Of a stretch of 64,000 nucleotides of DNA, positions 45,240 to 53,944 are shown piece after piece. The notes beneath the pieces are model-generated. The model searched no databases and was not told the origin of the DNA. It worked only from the letters and a program-made list of their open reading frames with translations. The position numbers were made by a program, and so were the translations under genes. Location: positions 3,333,501 through 3,397,500 of the forward strand of contig JQNH01000001.1 in the NCBI GenBank assembly GCA_000745135.1, in the 5' to 3' direction. Each line of letters begins with the position of its first letter. Positions within the stretch are counted from its first letter, which is position 1. The stretch comes from Rhizobiales bacterium YIM 77505 (GTDB taxonomy: Bacteria; Pseudomonadota; Alphaproteobacteria; Rhizobiales; Beijerinckiaceae).

Positions 45240-46709
45240 ATGGCTGTCACTGAAGCGCCCCGCCTGAGGCTTCGATCCGTCGAGCGCTACGAGCGCGACG
45301 TGCGCCTGCGCCTGCCCTTCCGCTTCGGCGTCACCACGGTCACCCATGCCACGCAAGCGGTGATCCGCGCGACCATCCTCCTTGAGGATGGACGCGAAGC
45401 CACGGGCGTTGCGGCCGAGACGCTCGCCGCCAAATGGTTCGACAAGAACCTCGCCCTTTCGGACGAGCAGAACCTCGACCAGCTTCGGCAGTCGCTTGAG
45501 ATCGCCGTGACGCTCTATGAGGAGTACGGGCTCGGCACCGCCTTCGGCCTTTATGCCGGCACTTACGCCGAGCAGATGAGGCGCTGCGCGGCGCTCGCGC
45601 TCAATCCGCTCGTCGCCTCCTATGGCCCGGCGCTCCTCGACCGAGCCATCATCGATGCGCTCGGGCGCGGGCTGGGTTTGTCCTTCGCCGAGATGATCGT
45701 CCGCAATCTTGCCGGACTTCGCGTCACCGGTCTCACGCCGGATCTGGAGGGTTTCGATATCGATGGCTTCCTTGGCCGACTGACGCCGGGCAACAGCATC
45801 GACCTGCGCCACACGGTCGGCCTTGTCGATCCCATCACCGCCGCTGATCAGAAGGCAGGCGAGCGGGTCGAGGATGGGCTGCCCGAGACCTTGGAAGAGG
45901 TCGTCCGCCACTATGGTGCGCGCTACTACAAGCTGAAGGTGGGCGGCGATGTGGCCGCCGATCTCGACCGCCTTGCCCGCATCGCCGCCGTGCTCGATCG
46001 CGGGCTCTCCGCTTATCGCGCGACGCTTGACGGCAACGAGCAGTATGAGAGCGTCGAGGGCATCGCCGAGCTGTGGCGGCGAATGAACGAAGCGCCGGCG
46101 CTGCAGCGCCTCGTGAGCTCCATCCTCTTCATCGAGCAGCCGATCAAGCGACACGTCGCCTTGAGCCGCTCCGTCGCGGCGCTCGCTCGGGACAAGCCGC
46201 TGGAGATCGACGAGTCGGATGGGGAGTTGTCCTCCTTTCCAACCGCCATCGCGCTTGGCTACACGGGCGTGTCGAGCAAGAACTGCAAGGGGTTCTACAA
46301 GTCGATCCTCAACGCCGCGCGCGTCTCCAAGCTCAACGCGGAAGAGGGAGCGGGCCGCTATTTCATGTCGGCAGAGGACCTCACCACCTGGGCGGGCGTG
46401 AGCGTGCAGCAGGACCTCGCCCTCGTGTCGCTTCTCGGCCTCACCCATGTGGAGCGCAATGGTCATCACTTCATCGACGGGATGTCGTTTGCGCCCGAGG
46501 CCGAGCAGGATGCGTTCGTCGCCGCGCATCCCGACCTCTATGCGCGCAAGGGCGGTCCGGCACGGCTGCGCATCGAGAATGGCCGCCTGTCCCTCGGCTC
46601 CCTCGCTTGTCCTGGCTTCGCGGTGAACGCGGCCATGGATTTTTCCAGCATGCGGCCGATGCCCGACGCTCCGAGGGAAGCGATCAGGTCATCCCCGGTG
46701 TCGGCTTGA
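45240..46709 (+). CDS. Enolase-superfamily protein, large form
   Basis: This 489-residue protein is longer than typical superfamily members (350-400) but shows a full muconate-lactonizing-type site: K231/K233 in YYKLKVGGD, D264-x-N266-E267 in LDGNEQY, E299 in FIEQPIK, D324/E325 in EIDESDGE and K347 in VSSKNCKG. Two acid-base lysines flank the metal site. An N-terminal part of about 90 residues forms the capping domain, and an extra C-terminal tail of about 90 residues is unexplained. I chose ATG 45240 with GGGAGAG upstream. Dehydration or racemisation of a sugar acid is likely. Confidence 0.8.
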   Translation: MAVTEAPRLRLRSVERYERDVRLRLPFRFGVTTVTHATQAVIRATILLEDGREATGVAAETLAAKWFDKNLALSDEQNLDQLRQSLEIAVTLYEEYGLGTAFGLYAGTYAEQMRRCAALALNPLVASYGPALLDRAIIDALGRGLGLSFAEMIVRNLAGLRVTGLTPDLEGFDIDGFLGRLTPGNSIDLRHTVGLVDPITAADQKAGERVEDGLPETLEEVVRHYGARYYKLKVGGDVAADLDRLARIAAVLDRGLSAYRATLDGNEQYESVEGIAELWRRMNEAPALQRLVSSILFIEQPIKRHVALSRSVAALARDKPLEIDESDGELSSFPTAIALGYTGVSSKNCKGFYKSILNAARVSKLNAEEGAGRYFMSAEDLTTWAGVSVQQDLALVSLLGLTHVERNGHHFIDGMSFAPEAEQDAFVAAHPDLYARKGGPARLRIENGRLSLGSLACPGFAVNAAMDFSSMRPMPDAPREAIRSSPVSA

Positions 46710-46716
46710 GGACGGA

Positions 46717-47742
46717 ATGATGCTCCCAGAACAGTTCGACTCCGTCGAAGCGCTCGAAGACTTCATGACCGAGCCCGGCCCTGAGCTCGTTGCGGATCTG
46801 GAGCGCGCGCCGGGGGACATTCTCATCCTCGGAGTCGCCGGCAAGATGGGACCGACGCTGGCGCGCCTGGCGAAACGCGCGGCGCCCGAGCGGCACGTCA
46901 TCGGGGTGGCACGGTTCTCGAACCCCGCCGCGCGAAGCGACCTCGAACGGCACGGGATCGAGACGATCGCCTGCGACCTCCTCGACCGCGCTGCCGTCGA
47001 AGCTCTTCCCCGTTCTCCGAACGTGATCTTCATGGCCGGCATGAAGTTCGGCGCCACGGGCAACGAGCCCCTCACCTGGGCCATGAACGTTCACGTCCCG
47101 GCGCTCGTCGCCGAGGTCTTCGCGACCTCGCGGATCGTCGCCTTCTCCACAGGGTGCGTCTACCCCTTCGTGCCGGTGGACAGCGGCGGCGCGACGGAGG
47201 AGACGCTGCCCGTCCCGCCGCCCGGCGACTACGCCAATTCCTGTGTCGGCCGCGAGCGCATGTTCGAATACTTCTCGCGCCTCCACGGCACGCCGGGGCG
47301 TCTCATCCGGCTGAACTACGCCATCGACATGCGTTACGGCGTGCTCCACGACGTGGCGCAGAAGGTCTGGCGCGGCGAGACGCTCGATCTTTCCATGGGG
47401 CATGTCAACGTCATCTGGCAGGGCGATGCCAACACAGCGGCGCTGCGCTGCCTCGCCCACACCACGACACCGACGAGCCCCCTCAACGTCACCGGCCCCG
47501 AGACCGTCAGCGTGCGCTGGCTCGCCGAGCGCTTCGGGGCACTCATGGGCCGTGCGCCGCGCCTCATCGGTCAGGAGGCCGAGACCGGCTGGCTCAACAA
47601 CGCGGCCAGGATGGTGGCGGAGCTCGGACCGCCGCGCGTCCCGCTCGAGCGCATGATCGCCTGGACGGCGGATTGGGTGATGCGGGAGCGCGCAAGCCTC
47701 GGCAAGCCCACCCATTACGAGGTGCGGGATGGGCGGTACTGA
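46717..47742 (+). CDS. NAD-dependent epimerase/dehydratase (extended SDR)
   Basis: This 341-residue protein has a Rossmann motif DILILGVAGKMGPTLARLA and the extended-SDR pattern FMAGMKFG and VAFSTGCVYPF. The catalytic Tyr is Y172 in GDYANSCVGRERMFEYF, but the usual Lys four residues later is replaced by Cys (C176). The C-terminal substrate domain is family-like (VWRGETLDLSMGHVNVIWQG, LNVTGPETVSVRWLAERFG). It begins eight bases after the enolase-superfamily gene and overlaps the next gene by 14 bases. Confidence 0.85.
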   Translation: MMLPEQFDSVEALEDFMTEPGPELVADLERAPGDILILGVAGKMGPTLARLAKRAAPERHVIGVARFSNPAARSDLERHGIETIACDLLDRAAVEALPRSPNVIFMAGMKFGATGNEPLTWAMNVHVPALVAEVFATSRIVAFSTGCVYPFVPVDSGGATEETLPVPPPGDYANSCVGRERMFEYFSRLHGTPGRLIRLNYAIDMRYGVLHDVAQKVWRGETLDLSMGHVNVIWQGDANTAALRCLAHTTTPTSPLNVTGPETVSVRWLAERFGALMGRAPRLIGQEAETGWLNNAARMVAELGPPRVPLERMIAWTADWVMRERASLGKPTHYEVRDGRY

Positions 47743-48589
47743 GGGCGAGCGGGCCGAGGCATGGTTGACGCCAGCGGATGCGGAAGGCGCGCTGCCGCTC
47801 TCGGTCGAAGCCGGTTGGAACCAGACGCTCGACGACTGGCGCTTCATGCTGAGCGACGGCGAGGGCATCGGCCTTCGCGACGGGACCGGCCGATGGATCG
47901 CAACGGCGATCGCCCTGCCGCTTGCGCCGGACCTCGCCTGGCTGTGCATGGTGCTCGTGGCCAAGGACCAGCGTCGGCGCGGGATCGGCACGCGCCTTCT
48001 TGGCAAGTGCATCGACCACGTGCGCGCCCGCGGCGCCGCCGCGGGCCTCGACGCCACGGAGCTGGGACGCCCCGTCTACATCCCGCTCGGCTTTCGCGAC
48101 CTTTACACCATCTCGCGCTGGCGATTGCCCGAAGCGGCCCTTCGTCCTGACGGAGAAATCGGGACTGTCCGCGCTGCTCGCTTGAGCGACATGGAGGCGA
48201 TCGCCGCCTTCGATGAGGCGCGCAGCAGCATGAGGCGACGCGTGGTGCTCCACCACCTGTTCCGCTCCGCGCCGCAGCAGGCCCTCATGGTGGAATCCGG
48301 CGGGCGGCTTTTGGGCTATGCCCTCGGCCGGCCCGGACGGACGGCGGTCCAGGTTGGCCCTGTGGTGGCGGACGACGAAGAGGTGGCGCTGGCCCTTGTG
48401 GCCCGTGCGCGGCCAGGGACGGCGATGTTGATCGACGTGCCGGACCGGCATCGGCGCCTTGCCCGTTGGCTCGAGAACCAAGGCGCCGTGCGGGAGCGTG
48501 GCTTCACACGCATGGTGCTGGGCCCGGTCCCGCCCGGGCTCGATGATCCGAGCCGCCTTTTCGCGCTCGCCGGTCCGGAGCTTGGGTGA
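47729..48589 (+). CDS. GNAT-family N-acetyltransferase with second acetyltransferase-like domain
   Basis: This 286-residue protein has an N-terminal GNAT domain with the acetyl-CoA loop QRRRGIGTRLLGK and ATELGRPVYIPLGFRDLYTI. A C-terminal half resembling the YitH/HolE domain follows (GGRLLGYALGRPGRTAVQVGPVVADD). Within a catabolic operon, an acetyltransferase could modify an amino sugar acid, or may be a passenger. It overlaps the SDR gene by 14 bases. Confidence 0.83.
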   Translation: MGGTEGERAEAWLTPADAEGALPLSVEAGWNQTLDDWRFMLSDGEGIGLRDGTGRWIATAIALPLAPDLAWLCMVLVAKDQRRRGIGTRLLGKCIDHVRARGAAAGLDATELGRPVYIPLGFRDLYTISRWRLPEAALRPDGEIGTVRAARLSDMEAIAAFDEARSSMRRRVVLHHLFRSAPQQALMVESGGRLLGYALGRPGRTAVQVGPVVADDEEVALALVARARPGTAMLIDVPDRHRRLARWLENQGAVRERGFTRMVLGPVPPGLDDPSRLFALAGPELG

Positions 48590-48707
48590 GACATTTGAGG
48601 GGTGCCTCCCTTCGCCCGTGCCGGAACGGTCGTCCCGGTTGCGGGATCATCGCAGCGCATGGCGGACCGAGATGTTGCCGCGAGGGGAGAAGAGTGACGT
48701 GGAGCAC

Positions 48708-49778
48708 ATGATGACCAAGGGCCTGCACTGGTCCGACCTGCCCGCCGACGTGCTCGAGCTCCTGCGCCGGGGCACCGCCATCCCGGCCCATCCGCTTGCG
48801 CTCGATCCGAACCGCGACTTCGATCCCGTCTCGCAGCGGGCGCTCACGCGTTACTACATCGACGCCGGCGCCGGCGGATTGGCGGTCGGCGTCCATGCGA
48901 CGCAATTCGCCATCCGGGAGGTCGGACTCTACGAGCCCTTGCTGCGGCTCGCCGCCGAGACTGCCGCCGAATGGACCGATCGGCCCCTCGTCAGGATCGC
49001 GGGCGCCATCGGCCGGACGGACCAGGCCGTCTCGGAAGCGCGCATCGCCCGCGCCCTCGGCTACCACGCCGTCCTCCTGTCGCTGGCCGCCCTGAAGGGG
49101 GCGAGCGAGGATGACCTCATCGAACATTGCCGGGCGGTCGCGGCCGAGATGCCGCTCATCGGCTTCTACCTGCAGCCGGCGGTCGGCGGGATCGCCCTGT
49201 CGCGCTCTTTCTGGCGGGGCTTTTGCGCCATCGACAATGTCGTGGCCATCAAGGTCGCCCCCTTCAACCGTTACGGCACTCTCGACGTCGCCTTCGGTGT
49301 CGTGGCGGCCGAGGCGGAAGAGCGCGTGACGCTGTACACGGGCAATGACGACCATATCGTCCTCGATCTCGTCACGCCCTTCGCCATCCGCGCGGAGGGG
49401 CGCGAGGCGATCATCCGCTTCAAGGGCGGGCTCCTGGGCCATTGGAGCATTTGGACGAAGAGCGCCGTGGCGCTCCTCGAGAGGCTGCAGGCCGCCGTCG
49501 CCGCCGGACCGCTCCCGCCCGAGATCCTCGCCCTCGACGCCTTCGTCACGGACTGCAACAGCGTGGTCTTCGACGTGGCCAACAATTTCGCCGGCTGCAT
49601 TCCCGGTTGCCACGAGATCCTGCGCCGCCAGGGGCTGATGACGTCGAGCCATTGCCTCGACCCGCACGAGGTCCTGAGTCCTGGCCAGTCCGAAGGCATC
49701 GACCGGCTTTATGCCACTTATCCCGAATGGCACGACGACGCCTTCGTGGCCGCGAATCTCGACCGCTGGCGAAGCTGA
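48708..49778 (+). CDS. Dihydrodipicolinate synthase/N-acetylneuraminate lyase-family aldolase
   Basis: This 356-residue protein is a class I pyruvate-type aldolase TIM barrel: Schiff-base Lys K182 in VVAIKVAPFNRYG, Tyr in LIGFYLQPAVGG and GAGGLAVGVHATQFAIREVG in the N-terminal strand. It is longer than DapA (about 290) owing to a C-terminal extension of roughly 60 residues. Starts at 48708 or 48711 are both served by GGAG at 48701-48704. It closes the operon and may perform the retro-aldol or dehydration step of the pathway. Which keto-acid it uses is unknown. Confidence 0.83.
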   Translation: MMTKGLHWSDLPADVLELLRRGTAIPAHPLALDPNRDFDPVSQRALTRYYIDAGAGGLAVGVHATQFAIREVGLYEPLLRLAAETAAEWTDRPLVRIAGAIGRTDQAVSEARIARALGYHAVLLSLAALKGASEDDLIEHCRAVAAEMPLIGFYLQPAVGGIALSRSFWRGFCAIDNVVAIKVAPFNRYGTLDVAFGVVAAEAEERVTLYTGNDDHIVLDLVTPFAIRAEGREAIIRFKGGLLGHWSIWTKSAVALLERLQAAVAAGPLPPEILALDAFVTDCNSVVFDVANNFAGCIPGCHEILRRQGLMTSSHCLDPHEVLSPGQSEGIDRLYATYPEWHDDAFVAANLDRWRS

Positions 49779-49871
49779 CGATCATCAGTTCCCGATCGAC
49801 GACACGAAGAAGAGAAGCAGCAGAAGAAGAACGGCCGCGGTCGCGACGCCTGGAGCCGCGGCTGTTTCATG

Positions 49872-49885
49872 CGACATTTTTGTCG
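49872..49885. repeat. Inverted repeat CGACA-TTTT-TGTCG
   Basis: A 5-bp perfect stem in the 212-base gap between the aldolase and transglycosylase genes. It might be an operator or weak terminator for the preceding operon. The rest of the gap (49779-49990) shows no gene. Confidence 0.4.
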
Positions 49886-49990
49886 TTCGGTCTCGGGAAC
49901 AGCCAAGGCCACGCTGCTTCAACCACGGTCAAGCTGACCTATTCTGGTCATAACCGCAGGCCACCACCGCGCCCGTAGAAGAAATCCACA

Positions 49991-51241
49991 ATGAGAATCG
50001 CCGTCGCAAAGGACGGCACGGGGTGTGGGGGTTTCATGACAGGTCAGACTGTGGCGTCGCCCGACGCCACGGGCGCACGTGCCGACGTGCGCTTCGAAGC
50101 ACCCGTTCGTTGGCTTTCGCCGCGCGGGGCGCAAGGATTGCGCGCCGGGCGGACGCGACGCAGGTCCGCCGGCATGCTTCGCCTTACGGCGACGCTCGGC
50201 TTTAGCGCCTTGCTGACGGTGTCCTCGGCGCAGAGCGCTGTCGCGCCGCCCTCGAATCTCTTGGGCGAACGGACTGTACCGGACCTCACGATCCCAGATC
50301 CGGTTCCATCGCTGCCGCCCGCGGCGCATGCCGAGGCGCCGTCGGCCACTCAGGTGGCCATGCTGGTGCAGCCGGCTCTGGAGCCGCCGGCCGAGACCCA
50401 CGCGGTTCCAGCACCGGAGACCGAAGCGCAGCCGGTGCCCGAGGTGGCTGTCGCGGCGCCCGAGATATTCGCGCCTGCGCCAGCCCCCCCTCTGCACTCC
50501 CGCGACGGTGCCGTCCCCCAGGAGCATGTCCGGTTCAACGGTGTGCGCGTGCCGCGCTGGATCGTGGAGACCATCCTGCGCGCCGCCGAGGTCACAGGGG
50601 TCGACCCGAGCTACATGATGGCGCTCGCCGACAAGGAATCGAGCTTCCTCGTCGACAACCGGCCGTCCACCTCCTCCGCCGAGGGGCTGTTCCAGTTCAT
50701 CGAGAGGACTTGGCTCGAGGTAGTGCGCGAGTTCGGCCCCAAGCACGGGCTTCAGGAGGTCGCAGCCGTCATCCAATCCGTGGGGGGGCAGCTCGTCGTC
50801 CCCGACGAGGCCATGCGCGAAAAGGTGCTCGCCCTGCGACGAGACCCTTACCTGTCGGCCCTCATGGCAGCGGAGATGATGAAGCGCGACAGGGCGCGCA
50901 TCGAGCGCCGGATCGGCCGGACGCTGGACCTCTCCGAGCTCTATCTCATGCATTTCCTCGGCGCCGAGAACGCCGGCCGCCTCTTGAAGCTCGTCGACGG
51001 CAAGCCGCGGCAGAGCGCGCCGCGGGTGTTTCCCCAGGCGGCGAAAGCCAATCGCGCCCTCTTCTTCGAACAGGAGAAGCGCAAGGTCCGGCACCTGACG
51101 GTGCGCGAGGTCTATGAGCGCCTCGACCGCATGATGGAAGCCAGGCTCGACCGCTACGAAGGCGTGACGGCGCTCGCCCCGATGCGGGCGTCCCTCGACG
51201 GCCCTCTTTTCGCGGACACCTTGGCGGTCGAGCGCCCCTGA
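49991..51241 (+). CDS. Lytic transglycosylase-like SLT-domain protein
   Basis: The 416-residue product has a basic N-terminal region, a hydrophobic export segment around residues 57-82 (MLRLTATLGFSALLTVSSAQ) and a long Ala/Pro-rich linker to about residue 180. The SLT-like catalytic domain follows, with the catalytic Glu at E216 in ALADKESSF and EGLFQFIERTW. The C-terminal part (RYEGVTALAPMRASLDG) is a family tail. It would cleave peptidoglycan glycan strands in the periplasm. The real start may be internal, such as the Met at residue 62. Confidence 0.83.
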   Translation: MRIAVAKDGTGCGGFMTGQTVASPDATGARADVRFEAPVRWLSPRGAQGLRAGRTRRRSAGMLRLTATLGFSALLTVSSAQSAVAPPSNLLGERTVPDLTIPDPVPSLPPAAHAEAPSATQVAMLVQPALEPPAETHAVPAPETEAQPVPEVAVAAPEIFAPAPAPPLHSRDGAVPQEHVRFNGVRVPRWIVETILRAAEVTGVDPSYMMALADKESSFLVDNRPSTSSAEGLFQFIERTWLEVVREFGPKHGLQEVAAVIQSVGGQLVVPDEAMREKVLALRRDPYLSALMAAEMMKRDRARIERRIGRTLDLSELYLMHFLGAENAGRLLKLVDGKPRQSAPRVFPQAAKANRALFFEQEKRKVRHLTVREVYERLDRMMEARLDRYEGVTALAPMRASLDGPLFADTLAVERP

Positions 51242-51277
51242 GCCAATGGCGCTCAAGAGCGCTCGTCGGGGCGGCGA

Positions 51278-51826
51278 TCAGTAGCAAACGCAGCTTGGCC
51301 GATTGTAGAGCGGCCCGCTGAAACCATAGCCGGAGATCCGTCCAAGCCCATAAGGATAGGCGTAGGAGATCCCGCCGACATAGGCTGGCGCGGCGTAGGG
51401 CGCGTCGCGGTAAGCGCGGTAAGGCGCGAAGTGATAGGCGCGCGACACAAGGACACGCGGGCGCGCAGAGGGCCGCGGATAGCGCGGCGCAAAACCGATC
51501 CCGTGGGGCCTTGGCGCAACAAACCGAGGCCCAGGTCCATAGGCGCCCCGCGGAAAGAAGGCGCGCCGGTGATGCCAGTGGACGCGCCGCTCGTAGCGGT
51601 GATGGTAGCCGTGGCTCGGCCCCCCGTCATGATAGGCGCCTGTCCTGCGTCCTCCGTGATGGGTATGGCCCATCCCATGATGATGACGGTAGGGCGCGTA
51701 GATCGGATCCGCACGGTCCTTGTAGATCGGCCGCGGACCGGGCCAGGGCTGGGCTGCCGCGGGCAGAGAGAACGCACTGAGGAGGACAGCGGCGGCCGCG
51801 CCGCGAATCATCGCTTTCAGCCACAT
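51278..51826 (-). CDS. Exported His/Tyr/Arg-rich protein of unknown function
   Basis: I do not recognise a family. The 182-residue product has a signal peptide (IRGAAAAVLLSAFSLPAAAQ) and a mature part that is basic and strongly enriched in His, Tyr, Pro and Arg. That part includes YRHHHGMGHTHHGGRRTG, HGYHHRYERRVHWHHRR and Tyr/Gly-rich C-terminal repeats ending in CVCY. The His clusters suggest metal binding and the Tyr/Gly/Pro content suggests a disordered envelope or matrix protein. Similar secreted proteins occur in this bacterial order, but none with known function that I can name. Confidence 0.7.
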   Translation of the reverse strand: MWLKAMIRGAAAAVLLSAFSLPAAAQPWPGPRPIYKDRADPIYAPYRHHHGMGHTHHGGRRTGAYHDGGPSHGYHHRYERRVHWHHRRAFFPRGAYGPGPRFVAPRPHGIGFAPRYPRPSARPRVLVSRAYHFAPYRAYRDAPYAAPAYVGGISYAYPYGLGRISGYGFSGPLYNRPSCVCY

Positions 51827-51939
51827 GGAGCACCCATCGCCTGATCAGGCGACGAGAGTAGCGGGGCGCCAGCGCCGCTCAAGGCGAGGCTTGATTTACC
51901 GTTAATTAACGCTCCGATCCGGGCGCATGCGCGGAACGC

Positions 51940-52314
51940 TCAATGCCATCCTTGTCCGAGCCGGCCGCTCGAATGAATGACGATGTTGCCGCAATCGAGA
52001 CAGACATAGCGCGTCTCGACGCCGCCGCCGAAGATGTCGCCGAGGGGCCCGCTCGACATGATCATCAGGCGCGCGTGAGGCGGGGCCGTGCGGCTCTTGA
52101 GCATCTGCGCCCGGCAGGCCTCGCAAGGCTCCTTGGTCGGTGTCAGGCGACGGTGGATCTCGATCTTGGGGCGAAGACTGCTCAAGGTGGCTGAACTGCC
52201 GGCCGTGCGAATCGCCTGCAATGCATCCCGAGACCGGGCGGGCGTCAAGCGCCATCTCCTTCGTTCCCGCGCCTCCCTGCGCGATAGATCGCGGGCGTAG
52301 CATTTCCACGACAC
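51940..52314 (-). CDS. Zinc-ribbon-like protein of unknown function
   Basis: The C-terminal 65 residues contain two CxxC pairs (C64/C67 in CEAC, C105/C108 in CLDCG) separated by a hydrophobic MIMSSGPLGDIF segment, suggesting a small zinc ribbon. The N-terminal 60 residues are basic and lack conservation cues, so the true start may be internal, though no clear alternative with a ribosome site is visible. No functional context: it lies 16 bases from the thioredoxin reductase-like gene. Confidence 0.5.
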   Translation of the reverse strand: MSWKCYARDLSRREARERRRWRLTPARSRDALQAIRTAGSSATLSSLRPKIEIHRRLTPTKEPCEACRAQMLKSRTAPPHARLMIMSSGPLGDIFGGGVETRYVCLDCGNIVIHSSGRLGQGWH

Positions 52315-52330
52315 ACCCCCCGGCGGCCTC

Positions 52331-53314
52331 TTAAGGGGTTTCTCGGGATCGGCCGTGCGGAGGCTCCTCGGCCGCGCGATCCTCCTTGGCGAGATCCTCC
52401 TTCAGGAGCTCGGTGTTGATGGCGAAGGCGGCCATCGCGCCCTCGGCGGCGGCGACGATCGCGAACTGCACACGGCGCGAGGCGTCCCCGGCCACGTAAA
52501 GGCCTGGGATCTCGGTCCTCTCGTAGCTGCGGGTCTCGACCGTCGCCTTGTCGCTCAGCTCCGAACCCGCCATCTCGATGAGCCGGGAGCCCTCGCGCTC
52601 GCCCAGGTTCAGGAAGAGCCCTGCGCAAGGAAGAGCGGTGCCGTCGACGAAGCGCACCTGCTCAAGGCCGTCGTCCCCACCTTCCAGCGCCGCCACCGGC
52701 GTCTCGATGATTGGGATGCGGCGGCGTGCCAGCCGCTTCCGGTCCTCGGGCGAGAGGCGGGCCGGTCCGTTGGTGATGAGAATGATGTCGCGGCTCCAGA
52801 TGGTCATCTCGAGGGCGAGTCCCACGCAGCGCTCGCCGGGACCGTAGACCGCGATCGGCCGGTCGCGATTCTCCCAGCCGTCGCAATAGGGGCAGGTATA
52901 GACGCCGCGGCCATAGAACGCCTGAAAGCCGGGAATGTCCGGCAGCTCGTCGAGGACGCCGGTGGCGAGCAGGAGCTTGCGTGAGCGGAATCGCCGGCCC
53001 TCGGCCGTTGCAACCTCGAACCCCCCGTCGATCCGCCTCGCCTCGCAGATTTCCGCGTCGCGCAGGACGACCGTCGGGTACCGCGCCATCTGCTCGCGGG
53101 CGATGCGCCGCAGCTCGAAAGGCAGTTCGCCATCCCGGGAGAGGAATCCGTGGACGCCGCGCGACGCGGCGTTGCGCGGCTTGCCCGAGTCGCACAGAAG
53201 GACGCGCCGCCGGCAGCGGCCGAGGATCAGCGCCGCATTGAGGCCGGCAGGACCGCCGCCGACAATGATCACGTCGTAATCCGAGGAGTCTGTCGCAGGT
53301 CCAGTGTCAGCCAT
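52331..53314 (-). CDS. FAD-dependent thioredoxin reductase-like oxidoreductase
   Basis: The 327-residue flavoprotein has the FAD motif DVIIVGGGPAGLNAAL, the redox-active disulfide C141/C144 in YTCPYCDGWE, and the second FAD contact ETPGLYVAGD-like TEIPGLYVAGDASR. The NADPH motif is divergent (VYGPGERCVGLA), so it may use NADPH weakly or act with another donor. It is not the housekeeping TrxB by context. A C-terminal charged tail of about 15 residues is added. Confidence 0.88.
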   Translation of the reverse strand: MADTGPATDSSDYDVIIVGGGPAGLNAALILGRCRRRVLLCDSGKPRNAASRGVHGFLSRDGELPFELRRIAREQMARYPTVVLRDAEICEARRIDGGFEVATAEGRRFRSRKLLLATGVLDELPDIPGFQAFYGRGVYTCPYCDGWENRDRPIAVYGPGERCVGLALEMTIWSRDIILITNGPARLSPEDRKRLARRRIPIIETPVAALEGGDDGLEQVRFVDGTALPCAGLFLNLGEREGSRLIEMAGSELSDKATVETRSYERTEIPGLYVAGDASRRVQFAIVAAAEGAMAAFAINTELLKEDLAKEDRAAEEPPHGRSRETP

Positions 53315-53335
53315 GGAGGGCCACCAAGGGGAAGC

Positions 53336-53875
53336 CTAACCCAATGGCCGACCCCCTGGCCCTGTTCCCGCCCGCGCCTTGCGGCGGCTGGCGAGGATGG
53401 TGGCGAGCGTGACGGGCTGGTAATTCCAGACGTCGACGCCGACATCGTATTGGCGGGGAATGGGCTTCAGTCGGCCGTGGCTGTGCCCGTGCAGATCGAG
53501 AACGCCGCGGCCCATCTTGTTCCACGTTCGAAAGGGATAGTGGCACAGCACGAGGGCGACTCCGTCCACGACAAGCTCGGCATAATGCTGGACGCTCGTC
53601 CAAGCTCGCTGGCGAAGGGTCGCCTCCGGGTCGTTGTTGCCGATGATGAGATGCTTGCGACCAGCGAGCGCGTCGAGAAGCCTTGCGGTCTGCATCGCGG
53701 AGCGCGACAGCGCGAAATCCCCCAAGTGCCAGACCTCGTCAGCCGCGGTGACCACTTCGTTCCAGCGCGCAATCAGCGCCGCATCGTGCTCGGCCACCGA
53801 AGCAAAGGGCCGGCGGTCGATGCGAAGCCCACGCGAGTCGCCGAAATGCGTGTCGCTTGTGAAATAGACGGTCAT
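53336..53875 (-). CDS. Calcineurin-like metallophosphoesterase
   Basis: The 179-residue protein has the two-metal site of the superfamily: D8 and H10 (TSDTHFGD), HLGDF, IGNNDP, CHYPF and LHGHSHGR. The size and the TSDTHFG/HGHSHG pattern match the small YfcE/MJ0936-like phosphoesterases, which hydrolyse phosphodiesters. No substrate is indicated. It ends 22 bases from the thioredoxin reductase-like gene. Confidence 0.9.
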   Translation of the reverse strand: MTVYFTSDTHFGDSRGLRIDRRPFASVAEHDAALIARWNEVVTAADEVWHLGDFALSRSAMQTARLLDALAGRKHLIIGNNDPEATLRQRAWTSVQHYAELVVDGVALVLCHYPFRTWNKMGRGVLDLHGHSHGRLKPIPRQYDVGVDVWNYQPVTLATILASRRKARAGTGPGGRPLG

Positions 53876-53944
53876 GTCCTCTCCGCTCCCCGCTTGGCGG
53901 ACCGGTGAGGCGGAGAGCTCCTGTTCATCATCGCCCGGCTGGGT

